Shown here: one piece after another, positions 11,115-22,561 of the stretch
Numbering within the stretch: the first letter of the stretch is position 1
Layout: each line of letters starts with the position of its first letter
The notes under the pieces: generated by a model
Databases searched by the model: none
Told to the model about the DNA's origin: nothing
What the model saw: the letters and a program-made list of their open reading frames with translations, nothing else
Made by a program: the position numbers and the translations under genes
Origin: Thamnidium elegans
Lineage: Eukaryota; Mucoromycota; Mucoromycetes; Mucorales; Mucoraceae
Reading direction: 5' to 3'
Assembly (NCBI GenBank): GCA_025201345.1
Contig: JAIXMG010000007.1
Coordinates: forward strand, 434,001-498,000
Length of the DNA: 64,000 nt

Positions 11115-12048
11115 TATTAAGTTTGTAAAGTGAAGAAAAGAAGAAAAAAAGGGAAAAAGGGAAAAAAGAATAGTTTATATATGCATCATTGTTTAAAAAC
11201 AAATTGTCATATCAACATGCAATACGGCGTAATATAAACCATATAATGCGTACCTCGATTTGGTTTCATTTCCCAAAATAACCCCCTTCACAATGGGATC
11301 ATTCCCTTCCTCTTGTGCTACCCTAAATTAGCAGCATATAAAACTTATATAACATGATATCTATTGGTTTGATTATAATATAACGAAAACAAAATACCAT
11401 AATAGTATTATTAATTACATACATTTATATTTTATACATTAAAAACTGTATGTACATTACATAATATATATTTATAGTCTCTTTCTTTTCTCTACTATTA
11501 GGAGGAAAAAGAAGGGGGAGGAGATAATAGGAGATTTGCTTATTTTAAATAACAAATCCCTTTTTTTTCTTTGCATACAACCGCCACCATCATATACTAT
11601 TAAAAATAGAGAGGGGCTTTTATACACATTTACGTCAAAATTACACCGGATACCTCCTATTAAAAAACCTTTTGGCTTTGGCTTTGGGGCTTTTACTAAA
11701 GCTTGGCGTAATATATCTTCTCTTGTGTGATCGCCTTTTTTTTTTCCCCCCTTTCAGAGCAAAAAAGCTTGTATCCTCCATTGACTTTGGCCTCTTTTAG
11801 CCATGCTGTATAATTTCCACTGTAGTAAACAAGAATTAGTCTCGTTTTCTAGCCTGCAAAGAAAAAAAATTACACGTGTAGATAGTCATTAGAAACGAGT
11901 GATAGTCAAATTACTTTTGAAACATTTGTAAAAAAAAAAATATCCAATCTATTGTGACTATCTTCCGTGCAAAAAAGTGATAAAATTCTCTTTTGAAAAA
12001 AACCCTTGCTTGGAGAGGAGGGGGTTTTTATTATTCTTACACTACATT
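11115..12048. other. Divergent intergenic region
   Basis: This region separates two genes transcribed away from each other, so it should hold both promoters. It is AT-rich with a T/C-rich tract near 11735-11757. The small open frame at 11536-11730 is rich in Phe and Lys and is not convincing as coding sequence. No specific element could be identified. Confidence 0.5.
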
Positions 12049-12690
12049 ATGTTGTACCGTTTCGCAGCCTTGGCTGCTCGTCCTGCTGCTCGCTCATTAT
12101 TCAACAGAGCTTTTAGACCTGTCCATCGTATTCCGGTCACAAAATCCATTTTCTTCCGCAGCACTACTACGCAATTCCTTCAAGCCAGCTCATTCCATCA
12201 CACATCCATCAACTTTTTCGCCTCTAGCCATGACTGGAACAACCAAAAGCCTCCAGCTCATCCTCTTATTGAAAAGATTCAGCAACACCCTCATATTATG
12301 GAACAATTAGTTAACTTTACTAGTTTATTACAAAGCAAAGGTATTGATGTATCTGGAAAGCAACCTAGTTATATGCAGGTATACAGTTTTTTTTTTTTTT
12401 TTTTTAAAAAAAAAGTAACTCAATTTTGCGCTTAGATTATGAAGGTAATGAGCGATCCCGAAATTAAAGAAAAGGTTCAAAAGTTAGCTATGGATATGCA
12501 AGGAGCTGGTATTCAATTAGATATGAATACAATCCAAGAATTACAAGCTAATTTCACGGATTTGGCTGCAGAACAACAGGCTGCTCCAGAACAACAAGTC
12601 TTTGATGAAAAGAAACCTGCAGAGGAAGGAGAGCAACGTGGTAGAAATAAGGGTATCATGAACAAGGTTAAAGGAATATTTAAGAAATAA
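12049..12690 (+). CDS. Unknown protein with mitochondrial-type presequence
   Basis: Two exons (12049-12378, 12436-12690) encode 194 residues; the join is at a codon boundary (MQ then IMKVMSDPEIK). The start at 12049 gives a classical matrix presequence: MLYRFAALAARPAARSLFNR is rich in Arg, Ala and Ser without acidic residues. The body is helical: HPLIEKIQQHPHIMEQLVNF, MQIMKVMSDPEIKEKVQKLA, ending in a basic tail (NKVKGIFKK). The DPEI helix loosely recalls STI1-type helices, but I do not claim homology. The intron carries a T19-A9 tract. The stop lies 45 bp from the stop of NAF1 on the other strand, so the 3' ends converge. Confidence 0.8.
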
Positions 12691-12735
12691 ATATAAAGTT
12701 TTTTTTTCCTTTTTGTCTCTTTTTTTTTATTATTA

Positions 12736-14070
12736 TTATGCATCGTCTTCGATAGGTGGAGGAGGTACGGCAAATAAGGATTTTAAAGCTTCCTTGACTT
12801 GAACAGGTTTTGCTGGTTGCGTAGGTTGTGTAGGTTGTGTTGGTTGTGCAGGTTGCGTTGGTTGTGCAGGTTGTGTAGATTGTGTAGATTGTGTAGATTG
12901 TATAGGTTGAGTGGGTTGAGTGGGTTGAGTGGGTTGAGATGTAGATAAATGAGATGTAGGTAACTGGGTAGGTAATTGACCGTTATAAGATTTGAATAAA
13001 GCAGAAACCAAATCAGCAGGACTCTGATAATTGGACTGTTGCGCTTGTTGTGGGGAAGGATTATAGTAATATGCAGGTTGAAGTGGTTCAGCAGGTGCTG
13101 GAGTAGCGTAATCAGTTATATCAGCATAACTTTGTTGTTGACGAGGAGGTAATTGAGCTCCTTCATACGCAGCTAATGCTGAATCAAAATCGGAAGGAAG
13201 ATCTCTTGGTTGTCTAGGTTGACGACGAGGAGGTTGCATAGGTCTACCAGTATCCATACCGCCATTCTTTTTCCTACATAAAATAATAATAATATTAATT
13301 ACTATCTATCTATCTATATATCTATATATATAAAACTTACATCTTCTTTTCTCTGTTTCTTCTCTTTTTAAACTGCATTTCCTTTTCATCATCAGAGAAC
13401 TCCATATCCTCTTCATCGATCTCTTCATCATATACATTACTAGCATCAGTACCCTTGATTTTCTTTAAAGTTTCTGTTTCTACAATTTGAGTCTTTTGAT
13501 AGGCAGGAACGTAATAAACTGTGGTGCCAACTCTAGCAAGCTCTTTGTTCATCTCCTCAGCATCGTTAAAACGAACCGAGTAAAAAGGTCTAGCGATAGG
13601 ACCAAAGGTCTCAAAGACTTCACCCATGACCTCTCTGTTCTCATAAACCAAAAGCGAACCAGCATCCAAAGTACTATATTCACAACCAGGTCTGCACTGA
13701 ATGACAATCACATTATTGATGATTTGAAAAATAGAACCGGCCATGACAATTTCGGTTTGTGGTGTCAGTTCGAAATTGGGCCTTTCTACAACGATATCTA
13801 CAATTTCATGGGCTGTCTTGACGATACCGTCAGGGAATATTTCTTCCTCTTCATCTAACAATTCTGTTTTTTTATCTTTTACGCTGCTTTTTTCGTCTTC
13901 GTCTTCGCTGGATGAAGAACTGTCACTGCTTTCATCATCGTCTGAAGATAATTCCAAGTCACTGCTTTCATATCCTTCTTCCTTTTTAACTGTACCGGAA
14001 ATAGCTGCATCGATCATATCCTTACTATCTATATCCATAGACTATATTCAATCTAGTTTAGTATCTCTTT

Positions 14071-14107
<37 letters not shown>

Positions 14108-14247
14108 TCGGTCTTTGCCTCGGCGGTTTGTTCGGTTTGTTCTGGTTTTGTAACGGTTTTCTCTTTAAAAGTGGCTGCGGGTGTAGGAGCAGGGATATCT
14201 TGTTGAGCGAAAGCACTTACGACTTCGAGATCGTTAGGAATACTCAT
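12736..14247 (-). CDS. NAF1: NAF1, box H/ACA snoRNP assembly factor
   Basis: Three exons (14107-14247, 13341-14041, 12736-13273) encode 459 residues. The middle exon has an acidic Ser/Asp/Glu stretch and then the Gar1/Naf1 core: [48 protein letters not shown] basic region and a C-terminal Pro/Gln-rich tail with repeated Pro-Thr-Gln units follow. Naf1 binds Cbf5 and guides H/ACA snoRNP and telomerase RNP biogenesis in the nucleus before Gar1 replaces it. The donor of intron 2 creates an in-frame TAA, so intron retention would end the protein right after the Gar1-like core and a basic patch. Intron 1 contains a T-run of about 32. Confidence 0.93.
12810..12930 (-). repeat. Coding minisatellite (Pro-Thr-Gln repeats) in NAF1
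   Basis: Short units encoding Gln-Pro-Thr, Gln-Ser-Thr and Gln-Pro-Ala are repeated about fourteen times in the last NAF1 exon. The units are 9 bp long and nearly identical, so copy number is likely to vary between strains. Confidence 0.8.
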
Positions 14248-16236
14248 TGTTATTATTTTTAGTTCTTGCTAAAAGGTCAAAAAACAAAAAAAAAAAACTT
14301 TTGAACTAGATTAATTTAAAATTGCCACAAAGGTAAAACAAGTCACTATTTATTCTACGCTTTATGCACTTTTGTTAATGAGGGGCAAATATACACAACC
14401 ATCTGAAAAAGGGCCTGGAATGTTTTTATCTCTTTATCCGATAAAAGACAATACCTCTTGCATTAAAAACCTTGAGCGGATAACTCGGGAGGGGGGGGGG
14501 GTTTACTTGCGTAAAATACAGAAGGATATTTTTCCCCACAGCCTTCTCTTACTCCGGACAATACATGCTGTATTTTTACACCTAATATGTAATTTGGAAA
14601 ATATTACGACTACAAGTTTAATTTATTACTGTTATAATTATTTTACTCGAGTAGTCCATGGTATATGACTGATGGGCATCGCTGTTCATGTGCAGGGTCG
14701 AGGAAGAAGTTTTATGCTCGTTAATTAAAAACACTGTGAATCCGTTCTTTTTTAGTACACGTTCTATTTACACGTTCAGAAAGTGTAGCAAATCGCTTTT
14801 TAGTTACCTTTATAAAGTGACAAAAAAAAAAAAAAAAAAAAAAAAAGATAAGCAGATAAAATAGCTTATGCAACTTAATTTTCGGAAAGGTCATAACTTG
14901 CAAATAATGCTCCAACAAAAAAGTACATTTTACAGTTTTGGGCAGAGTTATTACTATTAGTCTTTTCTCCATTTTTAAAATCACAACTAATATATCGGCT
15001 GCATCTTGAAAAGTTTCGGCATACTGATCGCGCTTCCTTTTTTTTTTTTTTTTTTTTTTTTGCATATTTTCGTATTGCACCTGTACAAAAAAAAATCAGC
15101 TGGTGTATCCAGGTCTAAGTGAAAGGAGTCAACGTAAGCAATTAAGACACAGTACTTACATATTTGGTTTTTTAATCCTTTGAACTTGTATTTTTAAAAA
15201 CCTAAAGATACTTCCGAATGTAATACTTTTATTTTTACCTTAAATCTTTTGTATTTGTCGTTAAACCCGCATAACGAATTATACAAAGCCGAATATTCTT
15301 TGGGGCGAATTGTAACGTACCGAAAAAAATTTAAAAATCTAGAAGAGATCGCGGTACGCTTATAAATGTCTTTTTGCTTACCCTACGTACTCCCGTCGCC
15401 ATACTTATTTTGAATCTCATAATCACGTTTAAAGATAGAAGTTTTTTTTTTGCTATTGAACATGGTGACATGTTTATCTTTTTATAAAAACCAGTGTTTA
15501 TTAGGTTCGATACCATGTCTCTTATTAAGCTATATCGTATTTTGTCTGATTCTTCTGTGCACGGTCTATTAAATTACTTTTTCACTTACCTTTACAAATG
15601 ACTATTAGTCTAAGAAGGATCATATTAGTTTGTAAGAACCTAAAATAACAGAAATGCGAAAACGAAAAATCACAAATATACATAGGATGATAAAATAGGT
15701 CTATTTACTCATCATGGCGTAATATACTACCATTTATTTCATATACATTGGTTCATCATTTTTATTATTAGAAAATATCGAAGAAAACCCCTTAATTTCT
15801 AGCGAAAAAGTTTTTTTTTTTTGTCCTGTATAAAATAAAAGGACTTTGAGTACAATACTAACGTCCAGTTTGTATATTCTGTACCACTTTTTTTCGGAGA
15901 GTGTATTAAAAATGATTTGTTGCTAAGGGCTCAGCAGGACAATACTTTTTTTGATTGGTTTCATACCTTTCTTTTTTAAAAAAAAAAGAAAAGAAAACCT
16001 TGGCAAAATATCACGTTAAAGTAAAAAAAAAAAACGCTGCATAAAAAGTTATAAAAAAAAATCAATACATCATAGTTGTCACACAAAGTGCACACACAAT
16101 GACATGGTTTTCAGACTTGAAACTTGAGCGGGTTTACTCTTTTTCCGCAAAATTTTTTTCTTTTTTTTTTTTATCTCACTTTTTTTTTTTTCAGACTCTT
16201 TTCTTCTTCTTTATAAATATTCTCGAGTAAATAAAA
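14248..16236. other. Intergenic region with no supported gene
   Basis: About 2 kb lies between the divergent NAF1 and BAR-SH3 genes. It contains T/A runs and a G11 run near 14489, but no supported coding sequence. The segment 15559-15768 resembles one in the 50-54.5 kb desert (see the separate entry). The pyrimidine tract 16151-16213 is just upstream of the HOB1 start. Confidence 0.5.
15559..15768. repeat. Diverged dispersed noncoding element, copy A
   Basis: Several blocks recur in the same order at 52527-52795: GCACGGTC followed by ATTAAA, an ACTTACCTT block, TCTAAGAAG, an ACGAAAAC block, and a 21-bp block (15701-15721 against 52721-52741) with 19 matches around ACTCATCAT. The spacing differs and the rest has diverged. 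No open frame runs through it. The alignment was made by eye. Confidence 0.4.
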
Positions 16237-17874
16237 ATGAGTTGGAAGGTAATGATTTGATATAAATAATAGAATTGCTTGCATATACTAAAGATACAAT
16301 TGCAGGGTTTACAAAAAGCTGTATCAAGGCTACCATATCAAATCTTATCAAAGAAAAGTGAAGGTAATAAGAAATTGCAAAATATAAATAAAACCGTTTA
16401 TTAACGAGTGAAGGAGCTTTTTCTTTAAATTTATTTTAGCAACAAAGGATGCTGAATATATGCAATTAGAAAAGACATTCAATGACTTTTCTAAACTGGT
16501 TGACGTTTTAGCAAATGACGCTAGAATATTTCGTGATAGTATTGCCGGTAAGTTTTGGTTTTTTTTTTCTAAAATAATAATAAAAAAAAAAAGTTTCTTC
16601 TTCTTTGAACAGTTGGATTAAAACTTTAAAGTGTAGCTCTCTTGTCTAATCAAGCGGCTATGACACAGTATTTAAGCGCTATTTATGATGCAAGTATTGG
16701 AGCAGAAGCAGCGGAAGGAGCCATCCAAAAGAGATTTCAACAAACACCAGCAGCGCAAGCTCAATCTGTCAATGATGCGGAAGCAGCTATGGCGTACTGT
16801 CGAGACGAAGTATTACCGGAATTGGTAAGTGCGATAGACTTTTTTTTTGTTTTGTTTTTCTATTGTTTGAATCTGACACATGATTACATAGGACGTTGTG
16901 GATGGTGATATTGTACGACCATTACTCGAATTATCAGAAATTCAAAAGAAAATAGCGAAAACAATGCTTAAAAGAAACCATAAACTGATTGATTTTGATA
17001 GACATCGAATTGCTTTACAAAAAATTACCACTAAAACCGAAAGAAGTTTTAGTGAAGAAAAGCAGATTTTCAAGGTAAAAAAAAAAAAGAAAAAAGAATA
17101 AGCATATAAAAAATTTTTTTTTGTAACAAATATTACATACAGATTCAACAACAATTAGATACAGCAACGCAAGATTATAATTACTTGAACGATATGCTAA
17201 AATCCGAACTACCACAATTCTTTCAACTAAAGACGAATTTTATTCAACCCGTATTTGAAAATCTTTTTAATATGCAGGCTCGTATTTACGGTATGATTTA
17301 TGCACGTTGTTACGAATTATTAAATCAAAATATGGAAGCATTCGTGACAAATACGATGGGTATTGAAGAAGGATATAATTGGCGAAGACAGCAACGGGAT
17401 GTCCGTGCTGAAATTGAAAATATGGATCTTTTAAAATCCGGTGGAAAAGCTTGGTTAGCAGTATCAGGTGGTGCCAATAGTTCAAAATTAACCTTACAAG
17501 AAAGAGCCGCCTTAAAGCAGCAAGAAGCCCTTGGCATTGCTCCCGCACCTACTATACAAGCGATTGAATATAATAGTGGTGGTGGTGGTGGTATGAGTAA
17601 AGCAAATGAAGCTTATGGTTATCAACAACAACAAACATCTCCTCCTCCTGCTTATGCTCCAGTATTTAATGTAGCGCCACAACAACAACAACAACAACAA
17701 AAATTTGTTGTTGCATTGTACGATTATGCTGCACAAGCAGAAGGTGATTTAAGTTTTAAAAAAGATGATCGAATCGAAATTATTCAAAAAACGGCTGATA
17801 CAAATGACTGGTGGACGGGAAGAATTAATGGAATGACTGGTGTATTCCCCGGCAATTACGTACAAGAACTATAA
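16237..17874 (+). CDS. HOB1: BAR-SH3 protein of the HOB1/RVS167 (amphiphysin) family
   Basis: Six exons (16237-16248, 16306-16363, 16440-16547, 16637-16824, 16892-17074, 17143-17874) encode 426 residues. The N-terminal BAR domain (about 1-240) starts MSWKGLQKAVSRLPYQIL and contains ATKDAEYMQLEKTFNDF and RNHKLIDFDRHR, all typical of Rvs167/Hob1. A Gly/Pro/Gln-rich linker leads to a C-terminal SH3 domain: ALYDYAAQAEGDLSFKKDDR, WWTGRINGMTGVFPGNYV. Such proteins bend membranes and link actin patches to endocytosis. The first exon codes for only four residues. The intron before exon 4 was placed by phase; a nearer AG gives a stop. A run of Gln codons precedes the SH3 domain. Confidence 0.95.
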
Positions 17875-18333
17875 ACAGGTTAAAAACCTGTATTTTACAA
17901 CAATAACAAAGGTGCATTACATTTACAAAAATCCTTTTTAGAGTAACGAATACAACATTATTATAATTTTTTTTTTTTTTTTTTAATAAATATATATAAA
18001 TATACACACATTTATATATAATAAAAAAAATGATGGGAAATGACAAAAAGAGAGAGGGTTCATAATATAAAGAATCATAACAAATACTGGTGGAGTTGCA
18101 AAAAGGGAAGAAAAAAAAAAGGTTTGAATAGGGGTTTGAAAAGAAGAGAGAGAGAGCATATGTGTTATGGGAAAAAAAGATGGGTATAAGAGAAAAAAAT
18201 GTGTGTGTGTGTGTGTGTGTATGTGTTGTGTGGGTTATATAATTTTTTTTTTTTGATTTTTTCTATAGTTTTTTTTGTTTTTTACTTTTTTCGTAGGGGG
18301 ATTTTTTTTTTTTAGTTTTTTTTTTTTCTCTTC
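17875..18333. other. Convergent 3' region with GT microsatellite
   Basis: This is the shared 3' flank of HOB1 (plus) and the PAK-type kinase (minus). It holds a (GT)10 microsatellite at 18201-18220, GA repeats and long T-runs. No gene is seen. Confidence 0.7.
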
Positions 18334-20072
18334 TTAAGCAGGTGGTAAGACGTGGTTAATAAATCTTGCAAGTTCAGCAGAAGTAGAACATTTTAAAAGT
18401 CTGCTTTGTACGTGAGCTTCGATTTCCTATTATAATGTAGTTAGTAAAATGAAACAAGGTTAAAAAGCAGCCAAAAAAAAAAAAAAAAAAAAAAAACTTA
18501 CAGAAAGTACGTCCTTTGAAGAAGGTCTGGTAGATGGATGTTCATCTAATAACCAAGCTACTAAACCACGCATATACATGGTTGGGTAACTATAAGTAAA
18601 TGTAGGGCTTGGTTCAGACAAGATTGTAGAGAATAATTCCATTTCATCCTTGACAAGGTAGTGAGGAGGAACACGGTCCATCATTTCAATCACGGTAATA
18701 CCAAGTGACCACATGTCAATTTTTTCATTATAGTATTGTTCCCGAATCACTTCGGGTGCCATCCATTTGCTTGTACCCAGACGGTCACGATTACGTTTTG
18801 TAGTACGAGTAGCCAAACCAAAGTCAGCTAATTAAAATTGAAGGTGAGTAAAAGAAAAGAGAAAAAAAAAAAAAAAAAAAAAAAAGTGGGAAAAGAAGCT
18901 TACCAAGTTTAACTTCACCGTTCCAACCAAGTAACAAGTTTTCACACTTGATATCACGATGAATAAAACCCTTATTGTGAAGGTAATTTAAACCTTTTAA
19001 GGTTTCACATGCAATATGAATTGTATGTTCTTCAGGAATACCTCTTTGACAAAGAACGGCAAATACAGAACAACGTTGTAAGTCCATAGCCATCCAAACG
19101 TCATCGCGCCAAAGAGTGACTTCGCGAAGACGAATTAAATTAGAGTGACCAGAAGACATGATACGGAGCTCTCTGATAATAGCTGCTTTATATTCTCGAT
19201 CGGGGTCTAATCTACATCTTTTAATAGCTAAATGTTGTAGATTATTTTTTTTGTACTTGTGAGTAACACGTACTACCGAGCCATTCACACTAAAAAAAAA
19301 AAAAAAAAAAAAAAGTATGATAAAAAAAATTTTAGTCAGATATAATTATTATTAAAATAATAAATACATACCCTGTACCAACTTCTTTAAATCCTGAATA
19401 CTTGTTTCTAGGATCAAGATTAGATACTTGAATTTTCTTTGGCGACAAAGCTTTACGAACTCTACGTTCAAATTCATTTTCGGTCGAACGAATTAAAGGA
19501 GGTAATTGCGGTATTTCTGTACTAGGACCGACAGGATACCAAGGTTTTTCGGATACGCGGTTAGTTGTAGGATATTCACGCAAATTATATGTATTTTTTT
19601 TAATATCTGGTTTAAGAAAGCAATCAGGACCAAATACGTTTGGTATCTCATAAAATCCAGGAGGACGCCAAATTTCCTATATATTTTCTAGGTTAAATTT
19701 TTTTTTAAGGAGTATTATTATTATTATTATTATTATTTACCTTTCCAAAATTGTTACTGGTAGTAGAAGTGGTAGAATAAATTGACGGTGATCTTCTATT
19801 GATACAACCAGTGGATCTTCTCTTTAAAGTCATATCAATAATATTCTTTGCACCAGTTGATACAGTAGTTAATGATTTCGATTTACGAAGTTGTTGCTTG
19901 GGTGAAGCAGAAGAAGATCTTTTTTCAAACATGCCCTAAAAAAAAAATTGTTATTATCGTTATTTTTATTTTTTAGAAAAGAAAGAAAAAGTACATTTTT
20001 TTCTTGATCTTTAGCAGCGGCAATGATATGTTTGCCAAATTTATTATTATTCGTTGTTGATATGTGAAGCAT
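18334..20072 (-). CDS. PAK/STE20-type serine/threonine protein kinase
   Basis: Six exons (19995-20072, 19741-19935, 19372-19676, 18904-19289, 18502-18827, 18334-18426) encode 460 residues. After a Ser/Arg-rich leader the kinase domain begins near 190: glycine loop VGTGVNGSVV, Lys216 in LAIKRC, a probable alpha-C Glu233, HRDIKCENLLL (Asp305), ADFGLA (Asp323), and GTSKWMAPEV, the PAK-like activation segment. All catalytic residues are present. Its short C-terminus ends in HVLPPA. I see no CRIB/PBD motif, so direct Cdc42/Rac control is unsupported. Three introns contain A- or T-runs of 20 or more. The PAK/STE20 group is likely; the exact orthologue is not determined. Confidence 0.9.
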
Positions 20073-20958
20073 TATTTTTTATTTTATCTATAAATTCATA
20101 AAAAAAAAAAGAGAGAAAAAGAGAGAAAAAGAGAGAAAAAAGAGAAATTTTCGTTTTTTTTTTTTATACTAGCAAAAAAGACAGGTACCACATGTTTAAA
20201 TAATTTCGGCTTTTTGTCGATACACCAATCATATTTTTTTCTTTTTGTAAAAAATAAAACTGCTAGAAATAAAACACGTTTTCTGAATGCTTTGATCAAT
20301 TATATAGACTGTGGTTATACCAATATTTAATAAAACGTGGTTTGATACGTTGCTCCAAACGTGGTTTTTGATCGTCTCATGAATATATTATTTAATTTGT
20401 GCATGTATCTTTTTTTTTTGCCTTTGCCTTTGCCTTTGTATATCCGTTCTTGTCCTCCACGTGGATTTATTATATCAGCATTGTGTAGTCTGTGCATTCA
20501 ACTCGTTTTTTTTTTACCGATTTATATCTTGCAAATAAAGTAAATAAAAAATGTGTGTGTATTTTTAATCTGTACTTGACAAGTGATAATATATCTCTTA
20601 TTGTTTTCGTTTTCGCTATGGATGACACGGTCAATACATCTAATCTTGGTAACTTGTCTCGTTCTTCACTAAAGTTACGCTAATAAACCTTGCCGTTAGT
20701 CATAAATATTATGTCAATTTTGACACTAATACAAATACATCAATGCTTTCTTTTTTCTTTAGAACTAAATATAACCTTTAACCTGATAAAGGGCAAAAAA
20801 AGATCTTCAAATAAACTCTGTGGGGCAAAAAAAAAGAAAAAAAAGAAAAAAAAAAAAAAAAAAAAAAAAAAAACCGAGGAATGGAAAAGGGGATTTTAAT
20901 TATATTTTCATTAATTCATTTAACATTTTGTTTCATTTTATTTATTTTTTACTTTTTA
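20073..20958. other. Intergenic region upstream of the kinase
   Basis: This lies between the kinase start and the 3' end of the 97-residue gene, both on minus. It is AT-rich with GA repeats (20110-20142) and an A-run of about 28 (20846-20873). The small open frames here are low complexity and I do not support them. Confidence 0.6.
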
Positions 20959-21316
20959 CTAAATGTTATTCAAGTCTCTTTTGACACTTCTTGTTGAATA
21001 TGGATGCTTAATTGTGTGACCTCCAAAATTATGCTCTTTTTTATCAGTGTTACTTTCATCTGTTTTTTTAGAATGCTCAGTCTGTTGGAGTTTACTAGAA
21101 TCAGTTTGTTGCGGCCCATCTGACCATGGACGGTCTACTGTACCGTGACCAGATGAATGAAGTTCAGGATGGGCTCTTGATTCTTTACTACGGTTCCATG
21201 AATCTTCCCCAATTGGATACGAATCTACTATAATGCGTTTCTCATTAAAAAATTAAACTTTTCTGTGTGTGTGTGTTTAACTTTCTATTACCTGATGATT
21301 TATTATCGAAAGACAT
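20959..21316 (-). CDS. Unknown small hydrophilic protein, two exons
   Basis: Exon 1 (21292-21316) gives MSFDNKSS and joins in phase 1 to exon 2 (20959-21227), for 97 residues in all. Exon 2 has no Met of its own. The intron has a good donor (GTAATA) and acceptor (TTATAG). The protein is polar with no hydrophobic segment: SYPIGEDSWNRSKESRAHPE, GHGTVDRPWSDGPQQ, HNFGGHTIKHPYSTRS. It is probably disordered. It lies 138 bp downstream of the SLD5 stop on the same strand. Coding potential is judged from a clean frame across a splice junction and normal codon use. I do not recognise a family. Confidence 0.6.
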
Positions 21317-21454
21317 TTTATGTGTATTGTGCAAGTGTGTGAGTGTACGTGCGTGTGAGAATAAAATTAAAATAAAAAGAGCAACGAAAAAAAAAAAAAA
21401 AAAAGATGAGTTCATATATTTTTTATTCTAAATCAAGGTTGGCTGTGTTTCGCT

Positions 21455-22415
21455 TTAAACTAATCTAACTTTTCCTTCTTTCAACAAGTTCCGGACGTCA
21501 CGATAACGTAACAGGATATTATCATCCTTTTCAAGTAAAATAGTCTCTACTTCGTTACTAATAATAATAATAATAATAAAGGGTTAAAGGGTTAAAGAGG
21601 AGGACTGACGATTGATGATGATAACTTACTCGCTATGAACATCAATGTGTCCAACATTGACCAAGGCTTTACAAAATACAGGCGCATCAAGGTTTGGTTC
21701 AACCACCATACTTAAATCACCACTCACTTCATCTTGTTTATGTTGTGATAACGGTAATTGATATAAAAATGATTCCGAATAATGACTTTCAATTAACTCT
21801 TGGTACCGTCTAACATAAACAATCTCTTGTGATGATAACAAGTCTTTTAAATTAGGTTGACGTAAAATATAAAGTGGATATTTTTCAATCTTTTACAAAA
21901 ACAATTTAGCCTGTGTTCCGCTTTTTTTTCATATAATTTTTTTTTTTTTTACCTTGAATAATCTAGTTCGTAAATAACTTTTTAACAGGTATTTAATTCT
22001 TTCAATTTCGGTTTGGAAAAGCATACTGGCAAATTTATCTTCAACTTGTTCCATAATAAATTCAGCCTTTTTTTTTAAAAAAAAAAAAAAAAAAAAATAT
22101 GTTAATAAAAAATATATATATTTACGTTGTATCCGCTTTTCGCACCTGCACTTCAATAGCCTCAATTAATGGCTCGACCAAATGTCGCTCATAAAATAAT
22201 AATTCAGGTGCATTACGTTCATTCATCCATAATTGTGTTAATTGAGCAATACTGGCAGAGAAGGATAAACTTAACAGACCAGCCTGTTCATGTAATAAAT
22301 TACGTGGTGCTAAGAAACTAGGCTCTTCACTACCCAAGTGTTCTGAAGTTTGTTGTTGTGTAAATGAAGAAAAGGAAGAGAATGTATTATCTTGCGAGTC
22401 GTCCTTATTCAACAT
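21455..22415 (-). CDS. SLD5: SLD5, GINS complex subunit
   Basis: Four exons (22146-22415, 21953-22066, 21630-21889, 21455-21557) encode 248 residues. Family features include LWMNERNAPELLFYERHLVE, an EFIMEQVEDKF helix, the ERIKYLLKSYLRTRLFKIEKY segment (the Sld5 A-domain core), and a small C-terminal B-domain with VFCKALVNVGHIDVHS and DNILLRYRDVRNLLKEGKV. Sld5 with Psf1-3 forms GINS, part of the CMG replicative helicase. Exon 1 must end at CAG with donor GTGCGA to stay in frame; the better-looking GTAAAT just downstream gives the wrong phase. Intron 1 ends in a T9-A21 tract next to the acceptor. It is packed tightly between its neighbours. Confidence 0.92.
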
Positions 22416-22561
22416 TGTATATGTATATATATATTTCTAAAATAAATAAATAAAAAAATAAAAAAATAGCCCGCAAAAAAATATATATCTTGGACGTGTT
22501 TTTGTTTGAACGATCCGTGTTTAAAGTCCCGGTTAGGAAGGCTTTTTTTTTATTATTATCA

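Noticed and set aside
14721..15080. 119-codon open frame on minus with long Lys and Phe runs
   Set aside because: It depends on homopolymer runs at both ends and lacks any recognisable protein feature.
22120..22146. GTAAAT as the donor of SLD5 intron 1
   Set aside because: It leaves the wrong phase. GTGCGA upstream preserves the EVQ-AEF junction expected from the family.
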